64,000 nt of DNA from Mycobacterium sp. WUMAC-067 (GTDB lineage: Bacteria > Actinomycetota > Actinomycetes > Mycobacteriales > Mycobacteriaceae), in assembly GCF_020217485.1 (NCBI RefSeq), contig NZ_JAEKMI010000022.1, positions 26,298 through 90,297 of the forward strand, written 5' to 3'. The notes beneath the pieces are model-generated. The model had not been told where the DNA came from and did no database searches. It was given only the letters and a program-made list of their open reading frames with translations. Position 1 is the stretch's first letter. Every line of letters starts with the position of its first letter. Shown one piece after another: positions 33,197 through 40,986 of this stretch. The position numbers were made by a program, and so were the translations under genes.

Positions 33197-34096
33197 TCAG
33201 GCCTTCCCTGCGTCACCCCATCGGGCGATCACCTGACCGGCGAAGTCAAGCAACTCCTCAAGGGTGGGGAACATGGCGAAAGCATCCACGACCGCCTCGT
33301 CGGCACCCGACTTGGCGAGGCGTTCGAGCCTGTCGGCGACAGCGTCAACGGACGTGCCCGGTTCGAGGTTGATCCGCATGGCCGTCTTCAACGCGTCCGG
33401 GTCGCGGCCGGCGTCTTCTGCCGCACCCCGCGCAATCGACCACAGGTGGTCGGTGACCTCGTCCTGCAGCCCCTCGACCCCGAGCCAGCCGGTGCCGCTG
33501 CGGCCGACCCGGCGCATCGCGGCCTCGCTGGCGCCGCCGATCCAGATGGGCGGACCACCGGCCTGGACCGGGCGCAGGTCGGCATGGACCGGCGGCAGCG
33601 AGAAAAACTCGCTGTCCCAGGACACCGGGGTGGTCGTCCACCACTCGTGCAGAAACGCCAGCAGGTCATCGAGCATCCGGCCGCGTCGGCTCCAGTCCGC
33701 GCCGCGGGCGATGTCGTGTTCGTCCTTCATCCACCCGACTCCCACGCCAACGTCAAGGCGGCCGTCGCTGAGCACGTCGAGCGTGGTCAGCAGCCGGGCC
33801 AGGTGCACCGGCTCGTAGTAGAACGTGCTGAGCGTGCTGGAGTTCAGCCGCACCCGGCTGGTCGCCGCCGCGGCCACCGTCCACAGCAGCACCGGATCGA
33901 GGTACCGGGTCATCTGCGGCGGGTACGGCTGCTCTTTGCCCGGATAGGTGCTGTGCATAGCAACCGGCGTGACCAGGCGATCGCCGACCCACAGCGTGTC
34001 GTAGCCGAGGTCCTCGAGTCCGCGGCAGAACGCGCTCAGACCAGCGGCGCCGCTGACGGCGGACCCGACTATGGGAAGTGCGAAACCTAGCTTCAT
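33197..34096 (-). CDS. LLM-class F420-dependent oxidoreductase
   Basis: 299-residue luciferase-like monooxygenase-fold protein. It begins MKLGFALPIVG, with the first barrel strand, then LEDLGYDTLWVGDRLV, RLARLLTTLDVLSDGRLDVGVGVGWMKDEH, and GGPPIWIGGASEAAMRRVGR, all typical of the mycobacterial F420 subgroup that uses the deazaflavin cofactor F420. ATG 34096 has AAAGGA about seven bases upstream. Substrate is unknown. The next upstream gene encodes an F420-reductase-like protein on the same strand, supporting a small F420 redox unit. Confidence 0.87.
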   Translation of the reverse strand: MKLGFALPIVGSAVSGAAGLSAFCRGLEDLGYDTLWVGDRLVTPVAMHSTYPGKEQPYPPQMTRYLDPVLLWTVAAAATSRVRLNSSTLSTFYYEPVHLARLLTTLDVLSDGRLDVGVGVGWMKDEHDIARGADWSRRGRMLDDLLAFLHEWWTTTPVSWDSEFFSLPPVHADLRPVQAGGPPIWIGGASEAAMRRVGRSGTGWLGVEGLQDEVTDHLWSIARGAAEDAGRDPDALKTAMRINLEPGTSVDAVADRLERLAKSGADEAVVDAFAMFPTLEELLDFAGQVIARWGDAGKA

Positions 34097-34181
34097 CGCG
34101 AATCCTTTCGGTGATCGATCAACCATTATTTGGGCGCACGGCGCCCCGGTCCGTTCACGGCGTGGACCGGGGCGGTGCGGC

Positions 34182-34805
34182 TCAGGCGGGAACGGTGGCG
34201 CCGAGGGCGAAGTCGAAATTCCCCACCCCGTGGCGGGCGAGGCCCATCACGACCAGGCCCGTTCCTTCCAGCCAGTGCGCCATGTGCAACTCGCCGACGT
34301 CCAGCGGGCGCAGCCCGAGGCTCCCGACGAACTCCGCAACGCCCGCCTTGGCGCGCGCGTCGTCGCCGGCGATGAAGACGTCGAGCGGCCGGCCCTGGGT
34401 CAGGACAACACCGAAGATGGTGTTGAACGCCTTCACCACGCTCGCGCTGGCCGGGGCGGCCTTGGCAACTTCCTGCGCGATCGAGGTGTCATCGGGGATG
34501 GCCAGCCCATCCGCCGCGGCGTTGAAGGGGTTGCTGATGTCGACGATGACCTTGCCCGCGAGGGCTTCTCCGTACTGGGCGACGACCGGAACGACATTGG
34601 CGTACAACAGGGCCACGATGACGATGTCCCCGGCCGGGACGGCGCCGAACTCTCCCGTCGTGGCGCCGCCGCCGAGGGCCTTGGCCAGGTCGGCGGCCTT
34701 GGACTCGTCGCGGCCGGTGATCTCGACGGTGTTGCCGCCTGCTACTGCCAGCGCGCCGATGGCGCGGGCCATGTTCCCGGTGCCGATGATGCTGATGCTG
34801 CCCAT
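34182..34805 (-). CDS. NADPH:F420 reductase-like oxidoreductase
   Basis: 207-residue Rossmann protein related to F420H2:NADP oxidoreductase and P5C-reductase-like enzymes. The NADP loop is SIIGTGNMARAIGALAV (GxGNM, about residues 5-21) with Arg of ITGRDESKA positioned for the 2'-phosphate; VIVDISNPFNAAADG and SVVKAFNTIFG follow as in the F420-dependent NADP reductase family. It could regenerate reduced F420 for the neighbouring LLM oxidoreductase or act on its own substrate. It is divergent from a MarR regulator; the 95-base gap has a symmetrical candidate operator. Confidence 0.85.
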   Translation of the reverse strand: MGSISIIGTGNMARAIGALAVAGGNTVEITGRDESKAADLAKALGGGATTGEFGAVPAGDIVIVALLYANVVPVVAQYGEALAGKVIVDISNPFNAAADGLAIPDDTSIAQEVAKAAPASASVVKAFNTIFGVVLTQGRPLDVFIAGDDARAKAGVAEFVGSLGLRPLDVGELHMAHWLEGTGLVVMGLARHGVGNFDFALGATVPA

Positions 34806-34832
34806 AAGGTGTCCATCCTGATTATCGAAGAA

Positions 34833-34852
34833 AAGGTTGATGTGTCTACCTT
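34833..34852. promoter_or_regulatory. Candidate MarR operator
   Basis: AAGGTTGATGTGTCTACCTT is a 20-base imperfect palindrome (7 of 10 positions per arm symmetrical; AAGGT..GA/TC..ACCTT). It lies in the divergent region between the F420-reductase-like gene and the MarR gene. Outer copies of the same arm, CATAAGGT (34803-34810) and ACCTTATG (34848-34855), form a wider inverted repeat, the first of them covering the reductase start codon. Confidence 0.55.
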
Positions 34853-34900
34853 ATGCCCAGTTTTGGTGATGCGTCAACCAATTGGGTAACATTGGGGCTG

Positions 34901-35383
34901 ATGGAACCGAACTGGCTGGACCCTCGTGAAGACCGCGCCTGGCGGGCCTTTCAGCACGCGCATCATCAGCTCGACGTGCACCTGAACCGGGGTCTGCAGG
35001 AATTGGGCCTGTCGGGGGCCGACTACCAGATCCTGGCGGTGCTCTCGGAGCACGAACGGGACCGCATGCCTGCCCGCGCCCTGTGCAACGCACTGGGCTG
35101 GGAGAAAAGCCGTGTCTCCCACCAGGTGCGACGCATGGAGAAGGGCGGGCTGATCTGCCGCGAGCCGAACCCCGACGACGCCCGGAGCACCATGGTCTGC
35201 CTGCTGCCGGCCGGCCGCGCCGCGATCGAGAAGGCGGCACCCAAGCACGTCGAGGACGTCCGCCGGAACTTCATCGGATTGCTGACGCCGGCTGAGCTCG
35301 ACATGCTCGCCGCCCTCAACGAACGAGTCCTGCACCACCTGGCCACAGACGGCGGCTCCCCCGCGGAAGACGAGCCCTCATAG
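34901..35383 (+). CDS. MarR-family transcriptional regulator
   Basis: 160-residue winged-helix regulator. Helices 1-2 are WRAFQHAHHQLDVHLNRGLQELGLSGADYQIL, the recognition region is CNALGWEKSRVSHQVRRMEKGGLI, and the wing is REPNPDDARSTMVCLLPAGRAAI. I use ATG 34901, which has a TTGGGG stretch just before and begins MEPNWLDPREDRAW; the open frame to 34853 would run into the candidate operator. The divergent F420-reductase-like and LLM genes are the likely targets. Usually such repressors release DNA on binding a phenolic ligand or on oxidation; a Cys in ARALCNALGW and another in GGLICREP are possible redox sensors. Confidence 0.9.
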   Translation: MEPNWLDPREDRAWRAFQHAHHQLDVHLNRGLQELGLSGADYQILAVLSEHERDRMPARALCNALGWEKSRVSHQVRRMEKGGLICREPNPDDARSTMVCLLPAGRAAIEKAAPKHVEDVRRNFIGLLTPAELDMLAALNERVLHHLATDGGSPAEDEPS

Positions 35384-35498
35384 GTGAGATGCAGCGTTAC
35401 GGGTGGGCGGTTACCGAGTCCGGCGGCCGCTGCGCGCCGGGCATCGCTCGGTGAATGCGAATAAACCGGGAAATGCGCCCCGATCTGCTCAAACTTTG

Positions 35499-35571
35499 TG
35501 GAGCTAAGGGGAATCGAACCCCTGACCTACTCGATGCGAACGAGTCGCGCTACCAACTGCGCCATAGCCCC
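35499..35571 (-). tRNA. tRNA-Ala (anticodon CGC)
   Basis: A 73-base cloverleaf reads on the minus strand from 35571. The acceptor stem is GGGGCTA paired with TAGCTCC (one G-T), the D arm GCGC...GCGC, the anticodon stem ACTCG/CGAGT around loop TTCGCAT giving anticodon CGC, and the T arm AGGGG-TTCGATT-CCCCT. The CCA end is not encoded (ACAAA follows). It reads GCG alanine codons, abundant in this genome. Confidence 0.97.
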
Positions 35572-35621
35572 TGACCGCTAGCAGGCTACCAGCCGCGGCA
35601 CCCACGGCCGAAACGCCAGCG

Positions 35622-36686
35622 CTATTCGCCGACAGCGCGCGGCAAGTCCCGGGGCCAACCGTAGGTCCGCATCGCCATCGCGTAGTCCAGGTGCTCGAAG
35701 ACCGGGTCCTCGTCGTCGATCTCCAGCACCACCGCGCCCGGGCGGCGCAGGCGGGAGGGGACCACGTCGTAGTCGCGGTCGTAGGCGTTCTCGACGCCGA
35801 GGCGCGCCCGCGCCATCCGCTGCATCCGGCGGCGGCGCACCTTCTCCTCGATGCGCGTCTGGCGCCGCAGATAACCCAGGTACAGCAGGGTGATGCCGAT
35901 CGCGCTGCCGCACACCCACCAGGCGCTCGGCGAGATCTTGAACGCCGCGGTGGCCGAGCCGACCAGGACGAACGCCATCGCCATCAAGACCTTCTTGCGG
36001 AAGGCGTACTTGCGGGCACTGACCGCGGCGGCGGTCTTGGCGTCGAAGCGGCGCCGCCGCGCGGCGTTGCGCGGGATCGGCGCCGGCGCCTCCTCGTCGG
36101 CGTCGTCGCTGTCGGCGGCAGGTTCCAATCCGGAGGAGTCCTCGACGTACTCGTAGCGGTCGTCGTCGTGCTTGGCGACAGCCTCGGTGTCGGCGTCGTC
36201 ATCCTCGGCGGCCTCGGCGGGTTCTTCATCGGAGTCCTCGCCCGCGGAAGCGCTGGCCCCCACCGGAAGTGCCGCCGAATCCTCGACGACATCGACGTCG
36301 AGGTAGTCGGGCTCGTCCGCCTCGGCGGGCTCGGTCATGGCCATCTTCATCACCACCGGGCGCCGGCGGCTCAGCTCGTCGGTGTCGGCGTCGTCGTCCG
36401 GTTCCCGGTCGCGGTCTTCGTTCTCGGAGAGGTCGTGCTCGTCGTCGAGGTCGGTGTCGGCCGAGTCTTCCGGCGGCTGCCAGTCGGGGTCGCTGCGGTG
36501 GCCGGCGGCCGGACCGCTGCGCTTGACCAGCCGGGAGTTGGCCCCGCCGTTGAGGACTCGGGTCGCCAGCGCCACGTCGCTGGTGCGGCGCACCGCGTCT
36601 CGTTTGCTGACCAGCATCGGCACCAAGACGAACAGCCACAGCACCACGAGCGATATCCACAACAACGACTGCGGGATGCTTGGCAT
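35622..36686 (-). CDS. glpR: Membrane receptor GlpR (Rv0996-like) of the cell-division protein Glp
   Basis: 354 residues from ATG 36686. It has an N-terminal transmembrane helix at about residues 7-25, a very acidic, disordered cytoplasmic stretch from about 60 to 200 rich in Asp/Glu, a basic segment (AARRRRFDAKTAAAVSARKYAFRKK), two closely spaced helices (about 240-280) and a basic RRxT/RRRRMQRMARARLG tail. Length and layout fit M. tuberculosis Rv0996. In Corynebacterium the equivalent GlpR is reported to bind the MoeA-like Glp and link FtsZ with the polar scaffold Wag31. The glp gene lies two genes upstream here, with rimJ between. Confidence 0.85.
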   Translation of the reverse strand: MPSIPQSLLWISLVVLWLFVLVPMLVSKRDAVRRTSDVALATRVLNGGANSRLVKRSGPAAGHRSDPDWQPPEDSADTDLDDEHDLSENEDRDREPDDDADTDELSRRRPVVMKMAMTEPAEADEPDYLDVDVVEDSAALPVGASASAGEDSDEEPAEAAEDDDADTEAVAKHDDDRYEYVEDSSGLEPAADSDDADEEAPAPIPRNAARRRRFDAKTAAAVSARKYAFRKKVLMAMAFVLVGSATAAFKISPSAWWVCGSAIGITLLYLGYLRRQTRIEEKVRRRRMQRMARARLGVENAYDRDYDVVPSRLRRPGAVVLEIDDEDPVFEHLDYAMAMRTYGWPRDLPRAVGE

Positions 36687-36888
36687 GACGACCTGCTCTC
36701 TTTGGTTCTCGTCCCCCGCGAAGCCCATCGGTGGCCACCGCGGCCGGGTCATGACGACCAGGACAATTACACACCTGTAATTTGCCTCTCACAAGCACCA
36801 TGAGTCACTCGTGTCGCGCTAGTCCCAAACTGGTAAGGATTGGATCTCCCCCGGCGCGCCACCGCGGCGCCTATTTAATCGGCGGCGG

Positions 36889-37500
36889 TCATACCCAGCT
36901 CGCGTTACCGGCGCGGACCAGCGCCGATGCCACCGACCCGGTGACCTCTTCGACGGTGATGGCCATCAGCAGGTGATCGCGCCACGCCTTGTCGACTTCG
37001 AGGTAGCGCTGCAACACGCCCTCCTGGCGAAACCCCACCTTCGCCAGCACGGCCCGGCTCGCGGCATTTTCCGGGCGCACGGTCGCCTCCACCCGGTGCA
37101 ACATCACCGGTCCGAAGCAGTGATCGAGGCCGAGGGCCAAGGCCGCGGTCGCCACTCCGCCGCCGGTGGCCGACCGCGGCACCCAGTAGCCGATCCATGC
37201 CGAGCGCAGCGCGCCGTGCGTGACGTTGCCGACGGTGAGCTGGCCGCAGAACCGGCCATCGAGCTCGATGACGTAGGGCAGCATCCGGCCCTGGCGTGCC
37301 TCCGCCCGCAGGCCGGAACACAGCGCCGGCCACGCGGCCACGGCATGCCGGGCCGTCCAGTCGCCCTCGGCGCTGGGCTCCCACGGTTCCAGGTGCGCAC
37401 GATCGGCCAGCCGGATCCGGCTCCACTGTGCGCCGTCGCGCAGCCGCACCGCTCGCAGCCGGACCACGCCGGCCGGAACCCGCAGCGGCCCAACGCTCAT
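36889..37500 (-). CDS. rimJ: GNAT-family ribosomal-protein N-acetyltransferase-like protein
   Basis: 203 residues from ATG 37500, the same length I recall for Rv0995. The GNAT acetyl-CoA site appears as RSATGGGVATAALALGLDHC, followed by HRVEATVRPENAASRAVLAKVGF and QRYLEVDKAWRDHLLMAI, the RimJ/RimL subgroup motifs. The frame extends upstream to 37542 but those residues are not family-like. The true substrate may be a ribosomal protein N-terminus or another protein. It lies between glp and glpR in what looks like one minus-strand operon beginning with galU, so it may act on the division machinery or just be co-expressed. Confidence 0.87.
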   Translation of the reverse strand: MSVGPLRVPAGVVRLRAVRLRDGAQWSRIRLADRAHLEPWEPSAEGDWTARHAVAAWPALCSGLRAEARQGRMLPYVIELDGRFCGQLTVGNVTHGALRSAWIGYWVPRSATGGGVATAALALGLDHCFGPVMLHRVEATVRPENAASRAVLAKVGFRQEGVLQRYLEVDKAWRDHLLMAITVEEVTGSVASALVRAGNASWV

Positions 37501-37562
37501 GGGCCAGCCCGGATGACGAGAAGTGGAGCGCAACAGGTTCACCGTGGACGCAGTCGTTCCGC

Positions 37563-38849
37563 TCAGCCGCGCTGGGCCAGGAAAGCGACGTCGACGATCT
37601 CGCCGGTGCGAATCTGCTCGGCGCCGGTGGGCACCACCACCAGACAGTTGGCTTCGGCGAGGGTGGCCAGCAGGTGCGACGCGCCCGGGGCTCCGCCGAG
37701 TGCCTGCACCAGATATTCCCCGCTCTCCTGGTCGCGCATCAGCTGGCCGCGCAGGTAACCCTTGCGCCCGGCCACCGACGTGATCGGCGACAGTGTGCGA
37801 GCCTGCACGATGCGGCGCATCGGCTGGCGCTTGCCCAGCGACAGCCGGATCAGCGGGCGGACCATCACCTCGAAGACCACCAACGCGCTCACCGGGTTGG
37901 CCGGCAACAAAAACGTCGGAACGCCCTCGCGGCCCAGCTGCCCGAAGCCCTGAACGGAGCCGGGATGCATCGCGACCCGGACGACCTCGAGCTCGCCGAG
38001 CTCGGAGAGCACCGAGCGCACCGCTTCGGCCGCGGCGCCCCCGACCGCGCCGGCGACGACGATGACCTCGGCGCGATTGATCTGGCCCTCGACGATGTCG
38101 CGGAGCTCCCTGGGGCCGCCGCCGACGATGCCGACGCGGTTGACCTCGGCGCCGGCATCGCGGGCCGCCGCCGCCAGCGCATAGGAGTTGACGTCGTAGA
38201 CCTGCCCGTTTCCCGGGGTGCGCGAGATGTCGACCAGTTCGCCGCCCAGCGCCATGATCGTGACCCGCGGCCGCGGATGGACCAGCACGCGTTCGCGACC
38301 GACCGCGGCGAGCAGCCCGACCTGGGCAGCGCCGATGACCGTTCCGGCGCGCACCGCGACGTCACCGGGTTGGACGTCGTCGCCGGCGCGCCGCACATAG
38401 GCACCCGACGGCGCTCCCCGGTAGATCCGCACGCGCGACGTTCCGCCGTCGGTCCACCGCATCGGCAGGACCGCGTCGGACAGCGTGGGCAGCGGGGCTC
38501 CGGTTTGCACGCGGACGGCCTGGCGTGGCTGCAAGCGGCTGGGCGTGCGCGAACCGGCCTCGACGGTTCCCATCACCGGCAGCACCAACCCGTCGCGCGC
38601 GTCGTTCTCGGGTGAGTCGTCGAGCGGCTCGGGGAGACTGTCGTTGCCGACCTCGCCGACGCCGAGGACGTCGACGCTGCGCACCGCATAGCCGTCGATC
38701 GCGGCCTGATCGAAACCGGGCATCGGGCGTTCGGTCACCACCTCCTCGGCGCACATCAGTCCCTGCGCCTCGGCGATCGCCACACGTATGGGCCGCGGGG
38801 CCACCGCGGCAGCCGTGATCCGGGCCTGCTGCTCTTCCACAGAACGCAC
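37563..38849 (-). CDS. glp: Glp, MoeA/gephyrin-like cell-division protein
   Basis: 428-residue MoeA-fold protein matching Rv0994 (moeA1). It starts VRSVEEQQARI at GTG 38849. Conserved architecture: MPGFDQAAIDGYAVRS, RRAGDDVQPGD and a C-terminal MoeA domain IV. Several catalytic signatures of true MoeA are altered: TGDELV is LGGELV, the GGVSxG stretch is VAGAVGGAAAEA, and PGNPVS is PANPVS. That is consistent with the reported corynebacterial Glp, which binds FtsZ and its membrane receptor GlpR rather than inserting molybdate. It sits between galU and rimJ-glpR. Molybdopterin activity cannot be fully excluded. Confidence 0.85.
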   Translation of the reverse strand: MRSVEEQQARITAAAVAPRPIRVAIAEAQGLMCAEEVVTERPMPGFDQAAIDGYAVRSVDVLGVGEVGNDSLPEPLDDSPENDARDGLVLPVMGTVEAGSRTPSRLQPRQAVRVQTGAPLPTLSDAVLPMRWTDGGTSRVRIYRGAPSGAYVRRAGDDVQPGDVAVRAGTVIGAAQVGLLAAVGRERVLVHPRPRVTIMALGGELVDISRTPGNGQVYDVNSYALAAAARDAGAEVNRVGIVGGGPRELRDIVEGQINRAEVIVVAGAVGGAAAEAVRSVLSELGELEVVRVAMHPGSVQGFGQLGREGVPTFLLPANPVSALVVFEVMVRPLIRLSLGKRQPMRRIVQARTLSPITSVAGRKGYLRGQLMRDQESGEYLVQALGGAPGASHLLATLAEANCLVVVPTGAEQIRTGEIVDVAFLAQRG

Positions 38850-38911
38850 AGCGCGCCTCTCTGCCCTCAATGCCTGACAGGCGGCGGCCCGCCGGCCGGG
38901 TTACCGCCGGG

Positions 38912-39823
38912 CTACTGCTCGGCCAGGCCCAATCGCGCCACCAACCATTGCCGCAATTCCGGGCCGTAGTCGTCACGATCCAATGCAAAGTCAACCGCAG
39001 CCTTGAGGTAGCCGCCAGGATTTCCCAAGTCGTGTCGAGATCCGCGGTGCACGACCACATGCACCGGGTGGCCCTCCGAGATCAGCAGCGCGATCCCGTC
39101 GGTGAGTTGCACTTCGCCGCCCGCCCCGCGCTCGGTGCGGCGCAGCGCGTCAAAGATGGCGCGGTCGAGCACGTATCGGCCCGCCGCGGCGAACAGCGAC
39201 GGCGCGTCCTCGGCCTTCGGCTTCTCGACCATGCTCTTGACCCGGAGCACGTCGGGGTTGTCGTCGTCGGGCACGGGCTCGACGTCGAAAACCCCGTAGG
39301 CGCTGATCTCTTCGGGGGTGACCTCGATGGCGCACAACACGGTGCCGCCGTGGTGGGCCCGCACCTTCGACATCGTCCCCAGCACACCGGTCGGCAGGAC
39401 CAGGTCGTCGGGCAGCAGCACCGCGATCGCGTCCTCGTCGTCGGACAGCCGCGATTCCACGCACCCGATCGCGTGGCCCAGCCCCAACGGTTCGCTCTGC
39501 ACGACGGACTCGACCTTGATCAGTCGCGAGGCGCGGCGGACCTTGTCGAGCATCGCGGTTTTGCCGCGCTCCTCCAGCGTGCTTTCCAGCACCAGGTCTT
39601 CGACGAAATGCGCGACGACACCGTCCTTGCCCTCGGAGGTGATGATCACCAGGCGTTCGGCGCCGGCTTCGGCCGCCTCGGCGGCGACCAGCTCTATGCC
39701 CGGGGTATCGACGACCGGCAGCAGTTCCTTGGGGACCGTTTTGGTCGCCGGCAAGAAGCGGGTACCGAGACCGGCGGCGGGCACAACAGCCGTGCGTGGC
39801 ACCACCACGTTTGGGCATGACAT
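38912..39823 (-). CDS. galU: UTP-glucose-1-phosphate uridylyltransferase
   Basis: 303-residue nucleotidyltransferase making UDP-glucose from UTP and glucose-1-phosphate. The signature AVVPAAGLGTRFLPATKTVPKELLPVVD is at about residues 12-40 with the catalytic Lys in PKELLP. Further motifs are QSEPLGLGHAIGCVE, VLLPDDLVLP, VEKPKAEDAPS and RGSRHDLGNPGGYLKA. It corresponds to Rv0993. It supplies UDP-glucose/UDP-galactose for arabinogalactan, trehalose and glycolipid synthesis and possibly for the polysaccharide locus. First gene of the galU-glp-rimJ-glpR order, and divergent from the folate-cycle gene with 76 bases between. Confidence 0.95.
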   Translation of the reverse strand: MSCPNVVVPRTAVVPAAGLGTRFLPATKTVPKELLPVVDTPGIELVAAEAAEAGAERLVIITSEGKDGVVAHFVEDLVLESTLEERGKTAMLDKVRRASRLIKVESVVQSEPLGLGHAIGCVESRLSDDEDAIAVLLPDDLVLPTGVLGTMSKVRAHHGGTVLCAIEVTPEEISAYGVFDVEPVPDDDNPDVLRVKSMVEKPKAEDAPSLFAAAGRYVLDRAIFDALRRTERGAGGEVQLTDGIALLISEGHPVHVVVHRGSRHDLGNPGGYLKAAVDFALDRDDYGPELRQWLVARLGLAEQ

Positions 39824-39899
39824 CGTTCACACGATAACCCGCATCCTCTTTGCCGAGTCGATGTGGCGCGGGCAAAGTCCTGGCTGTCATGGTTGTCGC

Positions 39900-40499
39900 A
39901 TGGCAACCACGGGCAAGGCCGCGTTGCGCGAACAGCTACTCGCGGCCCGGCGCCGCGTTGCCGACGACGTTAGGGCCGCCGAGGCGGACTTGCTGCGGCA
40001 GAGGCTGGAAGCCCCGGAAAGCATTGTGACCGGCGACAGCACGGTCTGTGCCTACGTGCCGGTGGGTACCGAGCCGGGGTCGATCGAGCTGCTGGACATG
40101 TTGCTGTGCCGCGCCGGGCGGGTGCTGCTGCCGGTCGCGCGTACCACCGCCGACAACACGCCCTTGCCGTTGTCCTGGGGTGAATACCGGCCCGGCACCC
40201 TGACCACCGGACGGTGGGGATTGCTCGAGCCGCCGCAGCCGTGGCTGCCGGCATCGGCCCTGGCGGAGGCCGCCCTGGTGCTGGTGCCGGCGCTGGCCGT
40301 CGACCGCGGCGGGGTGCGGTTGGGCCGGGGCCGGGGCTTCTACGACCGCTCGCTGGGCGGCCGCGACCCCCGGGCGCCGCTGGTCGCGCTCGTCCGCGAC
40401 GCGGAACTTCTCGACGAGATCCCGGCCGGTCCGCACGACGTCCCCATGACCCATGCGCTCACTCCGCAGCGAGGACTGATCGCCCTCGATTCGCGCTGA
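39900..40499 (+). CDS. 5-formyltetrahydrofolate cyclo-ligase
   Basis: 199-residue enzyme converting 5-formyl-THF to 5,10-methenyl-THF with ATP. Basic N-terminal helix KAALREQLLAARRRVAD, substrate region YVPVGTEPGSIELLD, and the ATP/Mg motif VLVPALAVDRGGVRLGRGRGFYDRSL, characteristic of the family. ATG 39900 gives MATTGKAALREQ; the longer frame overlaps galU. It corresponds to Rv0992c. The gene is followed after 88 bases by the heat-shock-type ruc gene, which has its own CIRCE element. Confidence 0.92.
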   Translation: MATTGKAALREQLLAARRRVADDVRAAEADLLRQRLEAPESIVTGDSTVCAYVPVGTEPGSIELLDMLLCRAGRVLLPVARTTADNTPLPLSWGEYRPGTLTTGRWGLLEPPQPWLPASALAEAALVLVPALAVDRGGVRLGRGRGFYDRSLGGRDPRAPLVALVRDAELLDEIPAGPHDVPMTHALTPQRGLIALDSR

Positions 40500-40532
40500 C
40501 ACGTCGGGAATGAGACATGTCACGTGGCGGTT

Positions 40533-40559
40533 CTAGCACTTGAGACGCTAGAGTGCTAG
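40533..40559. promoter_or_regulatory. CIRCE element (HrcA operator)
   Basis: CTAGCACTT, a nine-base spacer, then GAGTGCTAG, 29 bases before the GTG start of ruc. This matches the CIRCE consensus (TTAGCACTC-N9-GAGTGCTAA) except at the outermost bases and one inner position, with exact spacing. It predicts HrcA repression and heat-shock induction of the downstream genes. Confidence 0.85.
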
Positions 40560-40587
40560 CCAGGTTTGCAATCATCCGGAGGTTTTC

Positions 40588-40923
40588 GTGCCGACTTACA
40601 GCTATCAGTGCACCGAGTGCGACGATCGCTTCGACATCGTGCAGGCCTTCACCGACGATGCGCTGACCACGTGCAAACGCTGCTCCGGTCGGCTGCGCAA
40701 GCGCTTCAACTCCGTCGGAGTGGTGTTCAAGGGCAGCGGGTTCTACCGCACCGACAGCCGCGAGTCCGGCAAGAAGTCGGCGGCCTCCACCAATGGCTCG
40801 TCGTCGAGCGACTCGGGATCGAGCTCGGGTTCCAGCGACAAGTCCGGTTCCAGTGACAAGTCCAGCTCGAGCGAGAAGTCGAGCAGCACCTCCACAGCGT
40901 CCACCGCCGCCGCCACCAGCTGA
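40588..40923 (+). CDS. ruc: Ruc, FmdB-type zinc-ribbon redox-regulated chaperone
   Basis: 111 residues from GTG 40588 with a strong GGAGG five bases upstream. The N-terminal zinc ribbon has four cysteines as two CxxC pairs (YQCTEC and TTCKRCSG), followed by KRFNSVGVVFKGSGFYRTDS; the last 50 residues are Ser/Lys/Gly-rich and disordered. It matches Rv0991c, reported as a chaperone that becomes active on cysteine oxidation and cooperates with the Hsp70 system. The CIRCE element just upstream places it in the HrcA heat-shock regulon. A SAF-domain gene follows after 63 bases as in M. tuberculosis (Rv0990c). Confidence 0.92.
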   Translation: MPTYSYQCTECDDRFDIVQAFTDDALTTCKRCSGRLRKRFNSVGVVFKGSGFYRTDSRESGKKSAASTNGSSSSDSGSSSGSSDKSGSSDKSSSSEKSSSTSTASTAAATS

Positions 40924-40986
40924 GGTTATCCACACGGGCGTTGCTGACCGGCGACCCGCGCGCCGCGTTGCGCCTACCGTTGCGGC

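Noticed and set aside
34853..34900. Sixteen-codon upstream extension of the MarR gene
   Set aside because: The extension begins at the end of the candidate operator and gives a non-family N-terminus; ATG 34901 fits better.
35384..35498. Possible integration site at the tRNA-Ala gene
   Set aside because: No integrase, no duplicated tRNA 3' end and no other mobile genes were found on either side.
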